A DNA stretch of 64,000 nt from Caballeronia sordidicola (GTDB taxonomy: Bacteria > Pseudomonadota > Gammaproteobacteria > Burkholderiales > Burkholderiaceae), in contig NZ_MTHB01000305.1 in the NCBI RefSeq assembly GCF_002220365.1, forward strand, positions 62,001 to 126,000, written 5' to 3'. The translations under genes and the position numbers were made by a program. Positions 1 to 8,966 of this stretch are shown one piece after another. Each line of letters begins with the position of its first letter. The stretch's first letter is position 1. The notes below the pieces were generated by a model that worked only from the letters and a program-made list of their open reading frames with translations, was not told where the DNA came from and did no database searches.

Positions 1-630
1 CGCGCCACGATTCACGATCTGCATGAATCCAGCGTTTACTCGATTCGGAAAGCGCGCGTGATGTTCGATCACCGGTCCTTCGATCAGCACCGGCGCATTT
101 TCCACGTCGGCCACGATCTGTACGGCATGTGGATTACCCATTGATACCACCGAGACCCAGCGTGTTTCACCGTGCACTGCGAGCGGCCAGAGGGTGTCGG
201 CGCCTTCGGCGCGGCCTTGCAAACCTTCCACGTCGAACGGCACCAAGGCAGGTTCGAACTCCGGGCGGCCCATGTCTGCCACCACGTCGCCGTTCTCCTG
301 CATGGTCAGCACGATCACGCCTTGATGGACCTCTACGCGAACGCTCGTCTTGCTGGTGAGGCCCCGGTCGCGCACGAACTTCACGAAGCAGCGTGCGCCG
401 TTGCCGCAATGCTCCACTTCGCCGCCGTCGCAATTGAAGATGCGGTACTTGAAATCAACGCCTTCAATGTCTGGCTTTTCGACCAGCAGCAACTGATCCG
501 CGCCGACGCCGAAATGCCGGTCCGCGAGCGCGCGCACTTGGGCTGCGTTCAGCGAGAGCGGTTTCGAGTAGCCGTCGAGCACGACAAAGTCGTTGCCCGC
601 GCCGTGCATTTTGGTGAATTCGAGTTTCAT
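1..630 (-). CDS. dapF: Diaminopimelate epimerase, partial (C-terminus beyond left edge)
   Basis: Interconverts LL- and meso-diaminopimelate for lysine and peptidoglycan synthesis in the cytosol. Reading leftward from the ATG at 630, the protein begins MKLEFTKMHGAGNDFVVLDG, the classical DapF start, followed by the catalytic block FNCDGGEVEHCGNGAR with the first active-site cysteine near residue 75. About 210 codons are visible with no stop; the second cysteine (ACGTG region) lies outside the window. It follows the acyltransferase gene on the same strand with a 109-base gap. Known: two cysteines act as acid and base. Identification is firm; only completeness is unknown. Confidence 0.95.
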   Translation of the reverse strand, partial: MKLEFTKMHGAGNDFVVLDGYSKPLSLNAAQVRALADRHFGVGADQLLLVEKPDIEGVDFKYRIFNCDGGEVEHCGNGARCFVKFVRDRGLTSKTSVRVEVHQGVIVLTMQENGDVVADMGRPEFEPALVPFDVEGLQGRAEGADTLWPLAVHGETRWVSVVSMGNPHAVQIVADVENAPVLIEGPVIEHHARFPNRVNAGFMQIVNRGA

Positions 631-739
631 GACGCTATTGTAAGTGACCCGCAGCAAGGGCATCCACTAGACCGAACGGGCGATGAGCCCGATCCTGTGT
701 AGCAATAGCGCATTGTTTCCCGGAGACTGCTACTAGCCG

Positions 740-1624
740 TCAATAAAAGCCCGGTTCGCCCGGCGGTCGCGTCTTGAAGCGCTTGTGCACCCAGTAATAC
801 TGCTCGGGCATCAGCCGGACCTGATCTTCAAGGAACGCGTTCATGCGGCGGGCGTCGGCTGCATCGTCGCCGGTCGGGTAGTTGTCCCACGGCTTGAACA
901 CCCGCAGCCGGTAACCCTTGTAGTTCGGCAGCACTTCGCCCACGAACGGCATGATTTGCGCATGTCCGGTCTTGGCCAGGCGGCCAACCGCTGTCAGCGT
1001 GCAGGCTTGCACGCCGAAGAACGGCACGAACGTGGAATTGCGCATGCCGTAGTCCATGTCGGCTCCTAGCATGACCGGTTTGCGATCACGCAGCCAGCGC
1101 AGCACGATTCGCGCGCTGTCCGCGCGGCTGGCCATTTCGGCGTCGAAACGGCCACGCTGCTTCTTTGCGATGTCGTCGAGCGCTTTGTTCGACATCGGCT
1201 GATACAGGGATCCGCAGGTTCGGTGCAGCGAGTAGTTGATCCACACCGAAGCCGCCTCGATGGCGACAAAGTGAAAACCGAGCAACAAAGTGGGCGGCAT
1301 GTCCGGATCGAGAAGGTCGACTTCGCTGTCCACCTGAATCAGCTTGGCGAGTTTCTCCGCCGAGCCGAACCATTGCACGCTGCGCTCCACGTAACTGCGT
1401 ATCGCGTGCCGGAAATGCTTCTGAGCGACTTCTTCCCGGCGCTCGGATGTCCACTCGGGGAAACACAGGCTGAGATTGATATGCACAATGCGTTTTCTGT
1501 GGCTCGGGACTTGATAAAGCAGCCAGCCGAGACCATCGCCGAAACGTGCGGTGATGCCGTAGGGAATGCGCGCGAGCAGTTTCAGGAAGCCCACTGCGAG
1601 GGCGACGCCAATGCGACCTAACAT
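740..1624 (-). CDS. Lipid A biosynthesis lauroyl acyltransferase family protein (LpxL/HtrB-like)
   Basis: Predicted to transfer an acyl chain onto the Kdo2-lipid IVA precursor at the inner membrane. The 294-residue protein has an N-terminal hydrophobic stretch (residues 5-20) and the family's HX4E catalytic motif, HFVAIE, near residues 118-123. The frame stays open upstream to 1831, but the ATG at 1624 gives the usual family N-terminus (MLGRIGVALAVGFLKLLARIP) and length, and the extra upstream residues look non-coding. It is divergent from metK and upstream of dapF. LpxL versus LpxM specificity cannot be told from sequence alone. Confidence 0.9.
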   Translation of the reverse strand: MLGRIGVALAVGFLKLLARIPYGITARFGDGLGWLLYQVPSHRKRIVHINLSLCFPEWTSERREEVAQKHFRHAIRSYVERSVQWFGSAEKLAKLIQVDSEVDLLDPDMPPTLLLGFHFVAIEAASVWINYSLHRTCGSLYQPMSNKALDDIAKKQRGRFDAEMASRADSARIVLRWLRDRKPVMLGADMDYGMRNSTFVPFFGVQACTLTAVGRLAKTGHAQIMPFVGEVLPNYKGYRLRVFKPWDNYPTGDDAADARRMNAFLEDQVRLMPEQYYWVHKRFKTRPPGEPGFY

Positions 1625-1731
1625 GTGACGCTCCCAAGGGGCCGGAAGAGGGGTGTTCGACTTTGCCGGGGAGCGTTCCGGGCATGATGCGGGTGAGGGT
1701 ATGTCTTGATCGGCAGCAAACGTTCGGCTCT

Positions 1732-1758
1732 GTGACAAAAGTGAGAAGCCGCTATAAT
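1732..1758 (+). promoter_or_regulatory. Candidate sigma-70 promoter of metK
   Basis: A perfect TATAAT at 1753-1758 is preceded by GTGACA at 1732-1737 (5 of 6 matches to TTGACA) with 15-base spacing, a little short. It would start transcription near 1765, leaving a leader of about 150 bases before metK. Confidence 0.55.
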
Positions 1759-1764
1759 AAAACC

Positions 1765-1918
1765 TTCGCCGAGTTAATGGACAACTTGCGGGGCGAAGCT
1801 GGAAAGTGTTTAACGGCGCTTTCCGGACCATGTTTTCCGCTAAAGCGTCGCCGCTTCAGACTCCAGACGAAGCCGGCTACGTGAGCAACTTACCCGTACT
1901 CAAATGGAGTCTGAAGCG
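1765..1918 (+). promoter_or_regulatory. metK 5' leader with start-sequestering inverted repeat
   Basis: CGCTTCAGACTCCA at 1852-1865 is perfectly complementary to TGGAGTCTGAAGCG at 1905-1918: a 14-bp stem around a 39-base loop. The right arm holds the ribosome-binding site (GGAG, 1906-1909) and the first base of the GTG start codon at 1918, so the fold would hide translation initiation. Upstream lie two mutually exclusive pairings: GGAAAG 1801-1806 with CTTTCC 1819-1824, or CGCTTT 1817-1822 with AAAGCG 1842-1847. GAAGC also occurs at 1795-1799 and 1869-1873 and could compete for the left arm. The layout resembles a translational riboregulator. I do not recognise it as one of the SAM or SAH riboswitch classes I know; ligand and mechanism are inference. 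Confidence 0.55.
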
Positions 1919-3105
1919 TGTCAAACGATTACTTCTTTACCTCTGAATCCGTCTCTGAAGGCCACCCGGACAAGGTAGCCGACCAGATCTCCGACGCCAT
2001 CCTCGACGCCATCCTGGCGCAGGACAAATATTCGCGTGTCGCGGCCGAAACCCTCTGCAACACGGGTCTTGTCGTTCTGGCGGGCGAAATCACCACGCAG
2101 GCGAACGTCGACTACATCCAGGTCGCGCGTGACACCATCAAGCGTATTGGCTACGACAATACGGAATACGGCATCGACTATCGCGGTTGCGCGGTGCTCG
2201 TGGCGTATGACAAACAGTCGCGGGACATTGCGCAAGGCGTGGACGCCGCTCATGACGACAACCTCGATCAGGGCGCCGGCGACCAAGGGCTGATGTTCGG
2301 CTACGCATGCGACGAAACGCCCGAGCTGATGCCGCTGCCTATTCACCTGGCGCACCGGCTAGTCGAGCGCCAGGCGAATATGCGTCGCGACGGCCGTTTG
2401 AACTGGCTGCGCCCGGACGCGAAATCCCAAGTGACCGTGCGCTATGTGGATGGCAAGGCGCACAGCATCGACACCGTCGTGCTCTCCACGCAACATGCGC
2501 CAGACATTGAACTGAAGGCGCTGCGTGAAGCCGTGATCGAAGAGATCATCAAGCCGGTCCTGCCGGCAGAGCTGATCAAGGGCGACATCAAGTTCCTGGT
2601 CAATCCGACCGGACGTTTTGTAATCGGCGGTCCGCAAGGCGATTGCGGATTGACGGGTCGCAAGATCATCGTCGACACATACGGTGGCGCGGCACCTCAT
2701 GGCGGCGGCGCGTTCTCGGGCAAGGACCCGTCGAAGGTCGACCGTTCGGCAGCGTATGCTGGCCGGTATGTCGCGAAGAACATTGTCGCGGCAGGGCTGG
2801 CTTCGCGTTGCCTGATCCAGGTGTCCTACGCAATTGGCGTGGCGCGTCCGACTTCGGTCATGGTCAACACGTTCGGCACGGGCCGCGTGTCGGATGCAAG
2901 GATCCAGGAGCTCGTGCTCGAGCATTTTGACCTGCGTCCGAAGGGCATCATCCAGATGCTCGACCTGCTGCGTCCTATCTATGAGAAGTCGGCAGCGTAT
3001 GGTCACTTTGGCCGCGAAGAGCCGGAATTCTCGTGGGAAGCCACGGACAAGGCGCTGCTGCTGGCGGAAGCCGCCGGTACGGAACCGGTTGTTGAAACGG
3101 CCTGA
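1918..3105 (+). CDS. metK: S-adenosylmethionine synthetase
   Basis: Makes S-adenosylmethionine from methionine and ATP in the cytosol. The 395-residue length is normal. Visible signatures are GHPDKV (residues 15-20, ATP/metal site), GAGDQGLMFGYA, and the glycine-rich GGGAFSGKDPSKVDRSAAY loop. The start is GTG at 1918, continuing SNDYFFTSESVSEG; a GGAG ribosome-binding site lies 8 bases upstream, inside a long inverted repeat (see the leader entry). It is transcribed alone, divergent from the acyltransferase, and ends at a strong terminator. Confidence 0.97.
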   Translation: MSNDYFFTSESVSEGHPDKVADQISDAILDAILAQDKYSRVAAETLCNTGLVVLAGEITTQANVDYIQVARDTIKRIGYDNTEYGIDYRGCAVLVAYDKQSRDIAQGVDAAHDDNLDQGAGDQGLMFGYACDETPELMPLPIHLAHRLVERQANMRRDGRLNWLRPDAKSQVTVRYVDGKAHSIDTVVLSTQHAPDIELKALREAVIEEIIKPVLPAELIKGDIKFLVNPTGRFVIGGPQGDCGLTGRKIIVDTYGGAAPHGGGAFSGKDPSKVDRSAAYAGRYVAKNIVAAGLASRCLIQVSYAIGVARPTSVMVNTFGTGRVSDARIQELVLEHFDLRPKGIIQMLDLLRPIYEKSAAYGHFGREEPEFSWEATDKALLLAEAAGTEPVVETA

Positions 3106-3124
3106 GTTTCTGGTTTGAGTAGGT

Positions 3125-3162
3125 AAAAAGCCCGCTGAGCGTGACGCTCAGCGGGCTTTTTT
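3125..3162 (+). terminator. Rho-independent terminator after metK
   Basis: A GC-rich stem (CCCGCTGAGCGT paired with ACGCTCAGCGGG region) is flanked by A5 and T6 runs 20 bases after the metK stop; it could act in both directions. Confidence 0.9.
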
Positions 3163-3837
3163 GTGACGGCGCCGTTGTCGCGGATCGTCTGCAATAGGGC
3201 GTCGACCCTATCTCAGCGGGTTCAACCGCAGGCGCAGCGCGCCAACTTCATCCAACGATGATGGCGGCGAACAGCGCACGCATAAAGAAAGCGGGGCCGG
3301 ATTTCAGCTTTGCGTCTTCAGGAATATTCAGCGGGCAGCAAACGCAAACCATCCGTCGCTAGTTGAAAGCCTGCGCGGACGACGGCTCGTCGTATTAATG
3401 ACTCCGGGTGCCAATTTCAATTTAGCGACGGGCGCGTGCAATTGCGTAGGTTTGCGCAATAGCGCTTTAAATGCGGCCTGTCGCGATGCCGCCCTTAATC
3501 GCAGATTCGAAAAAAATCCGTGAAACCAAGAGCGAATGCCATCGACAGGATGGGTATTCCTGAATTGTCCCGCGAGCAATTGAGTGCGTGCGGAATGATG
3601 GCGTAAGGCCCGAACAACGCTGCGTCCGGCAGGACGTGCAGCGCGGACGGCGGCACGGGTAAGACGATTCGTGAAATGGATATTCATGGATTTCACAGGC
3701 TCGGGTTCGCAATGGCTGCAACCCGACATTAGTCGGATCAAAAAAAGCGTTCAACAGTTTGATCGATTGAACACAATAAAAGTTGCGAGCTTGAAGCGCG
3801 CACTTATTTAATAGATTTTCATCGAAAGGGATTTTCG
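3163..3837. other. Long intergenic region, no confident gene
   Basis: About 670 bases between the metK terminator and the small ORF at 3838. A minus-strand frame (3328-3741, possible inner ATG at 3687) would encode a very basic, arginine-rich protein of up to 137 residues with no family resemblance and no clear ribosome-binding site, so I do not call it. The last 100 bases are AT-rich and could hold a promoter for the plus-strand genes that follow. Confidence 0.4.
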
Positions 3838-3999
3838 ATGGGCTCTCTCAATGCACGACGGCAGGTTATAGAAGAAATGTTACTGCCGGAAGTCGGCATT
3901 TTCCCGAACGGGGGTTCAAGCAAATGTTCGATGGCCCGAAACCCGCAGGACGAAGCGCTGGACGGCCCGGGCGATTTACAATTGATGTATTCGCCCTAA
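3838..3999 (+). CDS. Possible small protein, 53 residues, unknown function
   Basis: A short frame from ATG 3838 to TAA 3997-3999, preceded by GAAAGGG (3824-3830) at 7-base spacing, a credible ribosome-binding site. The product begins MGSLNARRQVIEEMLLPEVG, then a Gly/Ser-rich turn, one cysteine, and an acidic tail ending LMYSP. No signal peptide or membrane segment is visible. It lies 70 bases before the PhyH dioxygenase on the same strand. It may be a real small protein or a chance frame; I do not recognise it. Confidence 0.35.
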   Translation: MGSLNARRQVIEEMLLPEVGIFPNGGSSKCSMARNPQDEALDGPGDLQLMYSP

Positions 4000-4069
4000 T
4001 TAGCCGGTTTCCTTACAGGATGGTTGCCTGATGAAGCCAGCCGGCCAGATGCTTTCCCTGTGAGTCGAT

Positions 4070-4834
4070 ATGCCGAATCAATCGAAGTTGGAACAAGTCC
4101 GCGCGTTGCGTGAGAACGGCTATGTGGTGGTGCCTGGCCTGCTCACGCCGGAGCGCTGCGAAGCCATGCGTGGCGTGGCGCGGCAGCAGTTGGTGGAAGC
4201 GGCGGCACCGGTGGAGTTCGAAGTCGACCTGCAATACCCCGGCGCGCCGAATTCGAAAGATGCGCCCGGTGGACACACCGTGCGACGCTTGCTCGATGCA
4301 TACGGGCGCGATCCGCGTTTCGCCGCTTGGGCCACGTCGCCCGATGTGCGCGGCTGGATGGAGGTGTATTTCGGCGAGACGCCGACGCTTTCTCGCGCTC
4401 ATCACAACTGCGTGATGACGAAACATCCCGCTTACGGCAGCCTGACCGGCTGGCACCGCGACGTGCGTTATTGGAACTTCGAGCGAGACGATTTGGTGTC
4501 GGCGTGGGTTGCGCTGGGTAACGAGACGGTCGAAAACGGCGCCTTGTGGTTCGTGCCGATGTCGCACAAATTGCCGTTCACGTCCGAACGTTTCGATAAA
4601 GCCAAGTTCTTTCGTTCCGATCTGCCCGAGAACGAAGTGCTGATTCGCAGCGCGGTATCGCCGAAACTCAATGCCGGCGACGTCGTGTTCTTCCACTGCA
4701 ACACGCTGCATTCGGCCGGCAAGAATCTCACCGATCAGGTGAAATTCTCGCTGGTCTACACCTTTCGTGGCGCCAGCAACTTGCCGTTGCCGGGTACGCG
4801 GTCGGCGTCGATGGAAGACGTGCCCCTTATTTGA
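4070..4834 (+). CDS. Phytanoyl-CoA dioxygenase (PhyH) family protein
   Basis: Predicted cytosolic Fe(II)/2-oxoglutarate-dependent oxygenase that hydroxylates a small organic or acyl substrate. In the 254-residue protein the facial triad is visible: HRD at residues 129-131 (in GWHRDVRYW) and a distal histidine near residue 214 (FFHCNTLHSAG), followed by an arginine in YTFRG that commonly holds 2-oxoglutarate. It appears monocistronic; the ribosome-binding site before ATG 4070 is weak. The substrate cannot be inferred because PhyH proteins act on phytanoyl-CoA, ectoine and many natural products. Confidence 0.8.
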   Translation: MPNQSKLEQVRALRENGYVVVPGLLTPERCEAMRGVARQQLVEAAAPVEFEVDLQYPGAPNSKDAPGGHTVRRLLDAYGRDPRFAAWATSPDVRGWMEVYFGETPTLSRAHHNCVMTKHPAYGSLTGWHRDVRYWNFERDDLVSAWVALGNETVENGALWFVPMSHKLPFTSERFDKAKFFRSDLPENEVLIRSAVSPKLNAGDVVFFHCNTLHSAGKNLTDQVKFSLVYTFRGASNLPLPGTRSASMEDVPLI

Positions 4835-4852
4835 CGCCTGGGCCTGGACGCG

Positions 4853-5056
4853 TCAGCGCTTGCCCGGGACCGCCAGGCCGATCAACCCGGCCAGCATGGC
4901 GACCATGCCGCCCGCGATCAACCAGATCGTCTTGTTCGTGGGCGAGCCGGTGAAGAAACGCGAGACGTCGTTGCTCAGCGAATGGAATGACTGGCCGCCG
5001 AAATACAGCAGCACGACGCCGCCTACGATCAGCGCAATGGAAATCGCCTTGGTCAT
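4853..5056 (-). CDS. Small inner-membrane protein, DUF3185 family
   Basis: A 67-residue protein with two hydrophobic helices (about residues 5-20 and 44-62) around a polar loop containing FFTGSPTNKTIW, which fits the DUF3185 family of two-helix membrane proteins. Its function is unknown. It lies downstream of the mechanosensitive channel gene on the same strand, with a gap of about 33 bases, and may share its transcript. Confidence 0.75.
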   Translation of the reverse strand: MTKAISIALIVGGVVLLYFGGQSFHSLSNDVSRFFTGSPTNKTIWLIAGGMVAMLAGLIGLAVPGKR

Positions 5057-5089
5057 GAAAATCTCTTCAATGTGCGGACGGCAAGCTTA

Positions 5090-5929
5090 TTAGGGCTTGG
5101 CCGCAGCGTCCAGCGCCGCATCAGTTCCAGGCGCGGGCGGCTTCTGGGCTGGCTTCATCCCCGGCTTGATCTGGCGCAGCAAGTCGGCCTGCACGCTCGC
5201 GTACTCGGTCCGCTTCGTCCAGACAGCGACATTCAGTTTCACGCCGGTATCGGTGTAGTCGGAGACCGCGATCCACGGTTTGGTCTTTTCGTCGTTGATG
5301 ATGCGCGGATCGGTTTCCACAATCCGATGCAGCGACGCCAGCGATTCCTCGATATTTTGATCCTCCGGGATGATCACATTCAGCACCACGCGGCGGCGAT
5401 CGTTCGCGGTGAAGTTGGTGACCGGGTTCGCCCAGATCGTGCTGTTCGGCACGAACATGATGACGCCGTCGTTTTTGGTCAGACGAGTGCTGAACAAGCC
5501 GATCTCGTTCACGGTTCCAGCCGTCGCGCCGGCTCCTTCAATGTAGTCGCCCACCTTGAACGGCCGCAGCAGCAACAGCATCAAACCGGCTGCAATATTC
5601 TGCAACGTGCCTTGCAATGCCAGGCCAATAGCCAGTCCGGCCGCGCCGAGCACGGTCAGGATGCTGGCCGCCGCGACGCCAAATTTGCCCAGCGCCGCAA
5701 CAATGGCGACCACCCGGATCGCCCATTGCACCAGGCTTGCCATCACCGGCGTGAACGTCGCGTCCGCGTTCGTGCGGCCGAGCGCGCGTTTCACTGCGTT
5801 CGCAACACGGTTCGATACCCACCAGCCGACCAGCAATATCAGTATGGCCATCAGGATGTCGAAGCCATAGGTCACGCCTGCCGTCAGCAAGAAATTGTAG
5901 ACGGGGCGTAGTTTGTCCAGCGGGTCCAT
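5090..5929 (-). CDS. Small-conductance mechanosensitive channel (MscS family)
   Basis: A membrane pore that opens under hypo-osmotic tension. The 279-residue protein shows three N-terminal hydrophobic segments, the glycine/alanine-rich pore helix (GAAGLAIGLALQGTLQNIAAG), then the beta domain (FKVGDYIEGAGATAGTVNEIGLFSTRL) and a soluble C-terminal part, matching the E. coli MscS size (about 286). I choose ATG 5929 over ATG 5944 because AGGAGA lies at proper spacing before 5929. A proline/alanine-rich tail ends the protein. Confidence 0.92.
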   Translation of the reverse strand: MDPLDKLRPVYNFLLTAGVTYGFDILMAILILLVGWWVSNRVANAVKRALGRTNADATFTPVMASLVQWAIRVVAIVAALGKFGVAAASILTVLGAAGLAIGLALQGTLQNIAAGLMLLLLRPFKVGDYIEGAGATAGTVNEIGLFSTRLTKNDGVIMFVPNSTIWANPVTNFTANDRRRVVLNVIIPEDQNIEESLASLHRIVETDPRIINDEKTKPWIAVSDYTDTGVKLNVAVWTKRTEYASVQADLLRQIKPGMKPAQKPPAPGTDAALDAAAKP

Positions 5930-6179
5930 GAAACTTCTCCTCATTCGAATGAACAGAGTTGGGCTGGGTCCGCCCCCTAATCGTTCCCCTTGCTGGCCAT
6001 TTGGTCGTGTCCCGAATATCGGGATAGCCTTGAAGTCTTTCGGGTCAAGCCTGACGCGAGTTCGCGCGATTCGCTAACATGACGGACCCGGCGCACGTCA
6101 GACGACATGTCCCACGCGATTGTTGCCAGCCTGTGCTTACAAACCCCATTTGTCCCTTCACCAATTCGAGGATTCCGTC

Positions 6180-7223
6180 ATGGCTTACGAAGCAGCTTCC
6201 GAACGCTATTCGGAGATGGCCTACCGCACCTGTGGCAAGAGCGGCCTGAAGTTGCCGGCGTTGTCGCTGGGTCTCTGGCACAACTTCGGCGACACCACGC
6301 CAATCTCCACGCAGCGCGACATCCTGCGCACCGCGTTCGATCTCGGCATTACGCACTTCGATCTCGCGAACAACTACGGGCCGCCGTACGGCAGCGCGGA
6401 GACGAATTTCGGGCGGCTGTTCAAGGACGATTTCCGGCCGTATCGCGACGAATTGCTGATTTCGTCGAAGGCAGGATGGGACATGTGGCCGGGGCCGTAC
6501 GGCCAGGGCGGCGGATCGCGGAAATACGTGCTGGCGTCGCTTGATCAGAGCCTGCAGCGCATGGGCCTTGATTACGTCGATATCTTCTATTCGCATCGCT
6601 TCGATGCCGACACGCCGCTCGAAGAAACCGCCGGTGCACTCGCGACCGCCGTGCATTCGGGCAAGGCGCTGTACGTGGGCATTTCGTCGTATTCGTCGGC
6701 TAAAACGCGCGAGATGGCCAAGCTGCTGGCCGAGCATAAAGTGCCGCTGCTGATTCATCAGCCGTCGTACAACATGCTGAACCGCTGGATCGAGGAAGAT
6801 CTGCTCGATACGCTCGATGAAGTCGGGGCGGGCAGTATCGCGTTCACGCCGCTGGCGCAGGGGCTGCTGACGGGCAAATACCTGAATGGCATTCCCGCCG
6901 ACGCACGCGTCAACAAGCCGGGTGGCGGGTCGCTGAAGCAGGAGCATTTGAGCGGGAAGAATATCGAGCACGTGCGCAAGCTCAACGAACTCGCGCAGCG
7001 GCGCGGTCAGAGCCTCGCGCAAATGGCGCTGGCGTGGGCATTGCGCGGCGGGCGCGTGACGTCGGTGCTGATCGGCGCGAGCCGTCCGGAACAAGTGACG
7101 GAGAACGTCGGCGCGTTGAAGAACCTGGAGTTTTCGAAGGAAGAACTCGCCGAAATCGATCAGCACGCGACCGAAGGCGGGATCAACCTGTGGGAAAAGC
7201 CGTCGACGGATCAGCGGATTTAA
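6180..7223 (+). CDS. Aldo/keto reductase (YghZ/GPR-like, Kv-beta-type)
   Basis: NADPH-dependent reductase of small aldehydes such as L-glyceraldehyde 3-phosphate or methylglyoxal, by analogy with E. coli YghZ. The 347-residue protein begins MAYEAASERYSEMAYRTCGK. It carries the fold's markers: GITHFDLANNYG (catalytic Asp and Tyr), LISSKAGWDMWPGPYG (catalytic Lys), YSHR, and the cofactor site VLIGASRPEQVTENV. I use ATG 6180 because this N-terminus matches the family; the open frame extends to 6120. No partner gene is evident. Confidence 0.9.
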   Translation: MAYEAASERYSEMAYRTCGKSGLKLPALSLGLWHNFGDTTPISTQRDILRTAFDLGITHFDLANNYGPPYGSAETNFGRLFKDDFRPYRDELLISSKAGWDMWPGPYGQGGGSRKYVLASLDQSLQRMGLDYVDIFYSHRFDADTPLEETAGALATAVHSGKALYVGISSYSSAKTREMAKLLAEHKVPLLIHQPSYNMLNRWIEEDLLDTLDEVGAGSIAFTPLAQGLLTGKYLNGIPADARVNKPGGGSLKQEHLSGKNIEHVRKLNELAQRRGQSLAQMALAWALRGGRVTSVLIGASRPEQVTENVGALKNLEFSKEELAEIDQHATEGGINLWEKPSTDQRI

Positions 7224-7851
7224 GTCCGTACCGACGAGCATGAGGGGCGCGGCATTGGCTGCGTTCCCTGACTCCAGATCGAAACCGCAATACCGCTTCG
7301 ACACGGACATCTGGCGCGGCGTTGGCAGCAAAGCCAGGGTGAAAGCCGGCTGGTAATGCAGGTGTCAGCGTCGGCTGTCTTCCCGTTTCGACGAAACCAG
7401 CCTGACGGCAGCAGGGCCTTTGCCTTGCTGCGCGCACGGATTGCTATCATGCGGACTCCGGAACGCTTGCTTCGCTCGCGAATGAGTTCGTTGTCCGACT
7501 TTTCACGCCCTGAGCGCCGGATCCGGACGAGCCCGAGGTTTTCGGTTATCGGCTGGTCATTCCAGTGCCGCGTGTCGAAAGAGCGCGCCTCGAACCCAGA
7601 AATCGCGTGTGCGGTAAAATAGCCGATTACGCGCGAGGCAAGCGGGGAATGCGGAACATTCGCTTCGAACGCGCGGGTCATCGCAGTTCTCGACCCGGTG
7701 CTCGCGTATCGCCGGAAATTCCGCTTTAGCAGCATCACGCATTGCTTTCGTTGCGCCTTCGAGGTGTTGTCGCCGGAATCGAGCCCGAGTTTCCCAACGG
7801 CCGCCGGAACGCACTACTGCGCCGCCCTGATTCCGCACTATCCATGAAGCC
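7224..7851. other. Intergenic region, no confident gene
   Basis: 628 bases between the aldo/keto reductase and fpr. Open frames on both strands (for example 7220-7738 minus and 7356-7622 plus) are arginine-rich, resemble no family, and lack good ribosome-binding sites. The distal part presumably holds the fpr promoter, but I see no convincing -35/-10 pair. Confidence 0.4.
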
Positions 7852-8622
7852 ATGAGCAACCTTAATCCTCAAACCGTTCTAAGCGTCCATCACTGGACGG
7901 ACACGCTGTTCAGCTTCACGTGCACGCGCGATTCCGCATTCCGTTTCGAAAATGGCCAGTTCACCATGGTCGGCTTGGAAGTCGATGGCAAGCCGCTGCT
8001 CCGCGCTTATAGCCTGGCGAGCGCGAATTACGAAGAGCACCTCGAATTTCTCAGCATCAAGGTGCAGGACGGTCCGCTGACATCGCGTCTTCAGCATTTG
8101 AAGGTCGGCGATCCAGTGTTGATCGGCAAGAAGCCAGTGGGTACGCTGGTCGCCGATAACCTCCTGCCCGGCAAGACGCTGTGGCTGCTGTCGACGGGCA
8201 CGGGCCTGGCGCCGTTCATGTCGATCATCAAGGACCCGGACGTCTACGATCGTTTCGACAAGATCGTGCTCACGCACACCTGCCGTTTCGTCGATGAACT
8301 CGCGTACAAGGATTTCATCACCGAGCACCTTCCGGCGCACGAGCATCTGGGCGAGCTGATCCAGGAAAAGCTGGTGTATTACCCGACGGTCACTCGTGAA
8401 GAGTTTGCCAATCGCGGCCGGATCACGGACCTGATCGAAACGAAGAAGTTGTTCGCCGACCTGGACGTGGCGCCCTTCTCCGTGGAAAACGACCGCGTGA
8501 TGCTTTGCGGCAGCCCGCACATGCTGCGCGACACGCGTCAGCTCCTCGATGAAATGGGCTTCCAGGAAGGCAGCAACAATCATCCGGGACATTACGTTGT
8601 GGAGAAGGCCTTCGTCGGCTGA
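7852..8622 (+). CDS. fpr: Ferredoxin-NADP+ reductase
   Basis: An FAD flavoprotein exchanging electrons between NADPH and ferredoxin or flavodoxin in the cytosol. The 256-residue length fits the bacterial Fpr class. The FAD motif RAYS is at residues 51-54, the NADP-binding loop STGTGLAPF near 114-122, then a CGSP motif, and the protein ends HYVVEKAFVG as in subclass I bacterial enzymes. It is monocistronic, with its own terminator 30 bases downstream. Homologues are often induced by oxidative stress; no SoxR site was identified here. Confidence 0.95.
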   Translation: MSNLNPQTVLSVHHWTDTLFSFTCTRDSAFRFENGQFTMVGLEVDGKPLLRAYSLASANYEEHLEFLSIKVQDGPLTSRLQHLKVGDPVLIGKKPVGTLVADNLLPGKTLWLLSTGTGLAPFMSIIKDPDVYDRFDKIVLTHTCRFVDELAYKDFITEHLPAHEHLGELIQEKLVYYPTVTREEFANRGRITDLIETKKLFADLDVAPFSVENDRVMLCGSPHMLRDTRQLLDEMGFQEGSNNHPGHYVVEKAFVG

Positions 8623-8650
8623 GCTTGCCGTTACCGGCGTGCTGGAAAAC

Positions 8651-8682
8651 GAAAACCGAAGCCTTTGTGCTTCGGTTTTTTC
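8651..8682 (+). terminator. Rho-independent terminator after fpr
   Basis: AAAACCGAAGC and GCTTCGGTTTT form an 11-bp stem with a 6-base loop and a T6 run, 30 bases after the fpr stop. The remaining bases to 8966 are AT-rich and likely include the permease promoter (for example GATAAAAT at 8902-8909), with no good -35 at normal spacing. Confidence 0.88.
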
Positions 8683-8966
8683 ATTTGAGCGGCCGTCAAC
8701 CAATCGCGATCTGCAACTCCGCGTTGCGGCAAGATGCGCTTAAAAGCGGCTTTTACTACTGTTTCAACTTACGAAAGTCGATCTCATCCCAAATTCGGTC
8801 TGATACACAATTTTCAAACGTTTTTTTAAAAACTGCGCTGACGCCGAGAAGTCAAAATTCAATTGTGTGCAACGTTTTGCGACGCTTAACTTCCTCAATC
8901 CGATAAAATCGCGGGTTTTCCCATCGATTTAGCGCACCGCGCTCGAGGTTTGAGGAGTCACCGTTC

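Noticed and set aside
3328..3741. Minus-strand 137-codon frame
   Set aside because: Very basic, no recognisable domain and no ribosome-binding site at 3741 or 3687; left as unannotated intergenic DNA.
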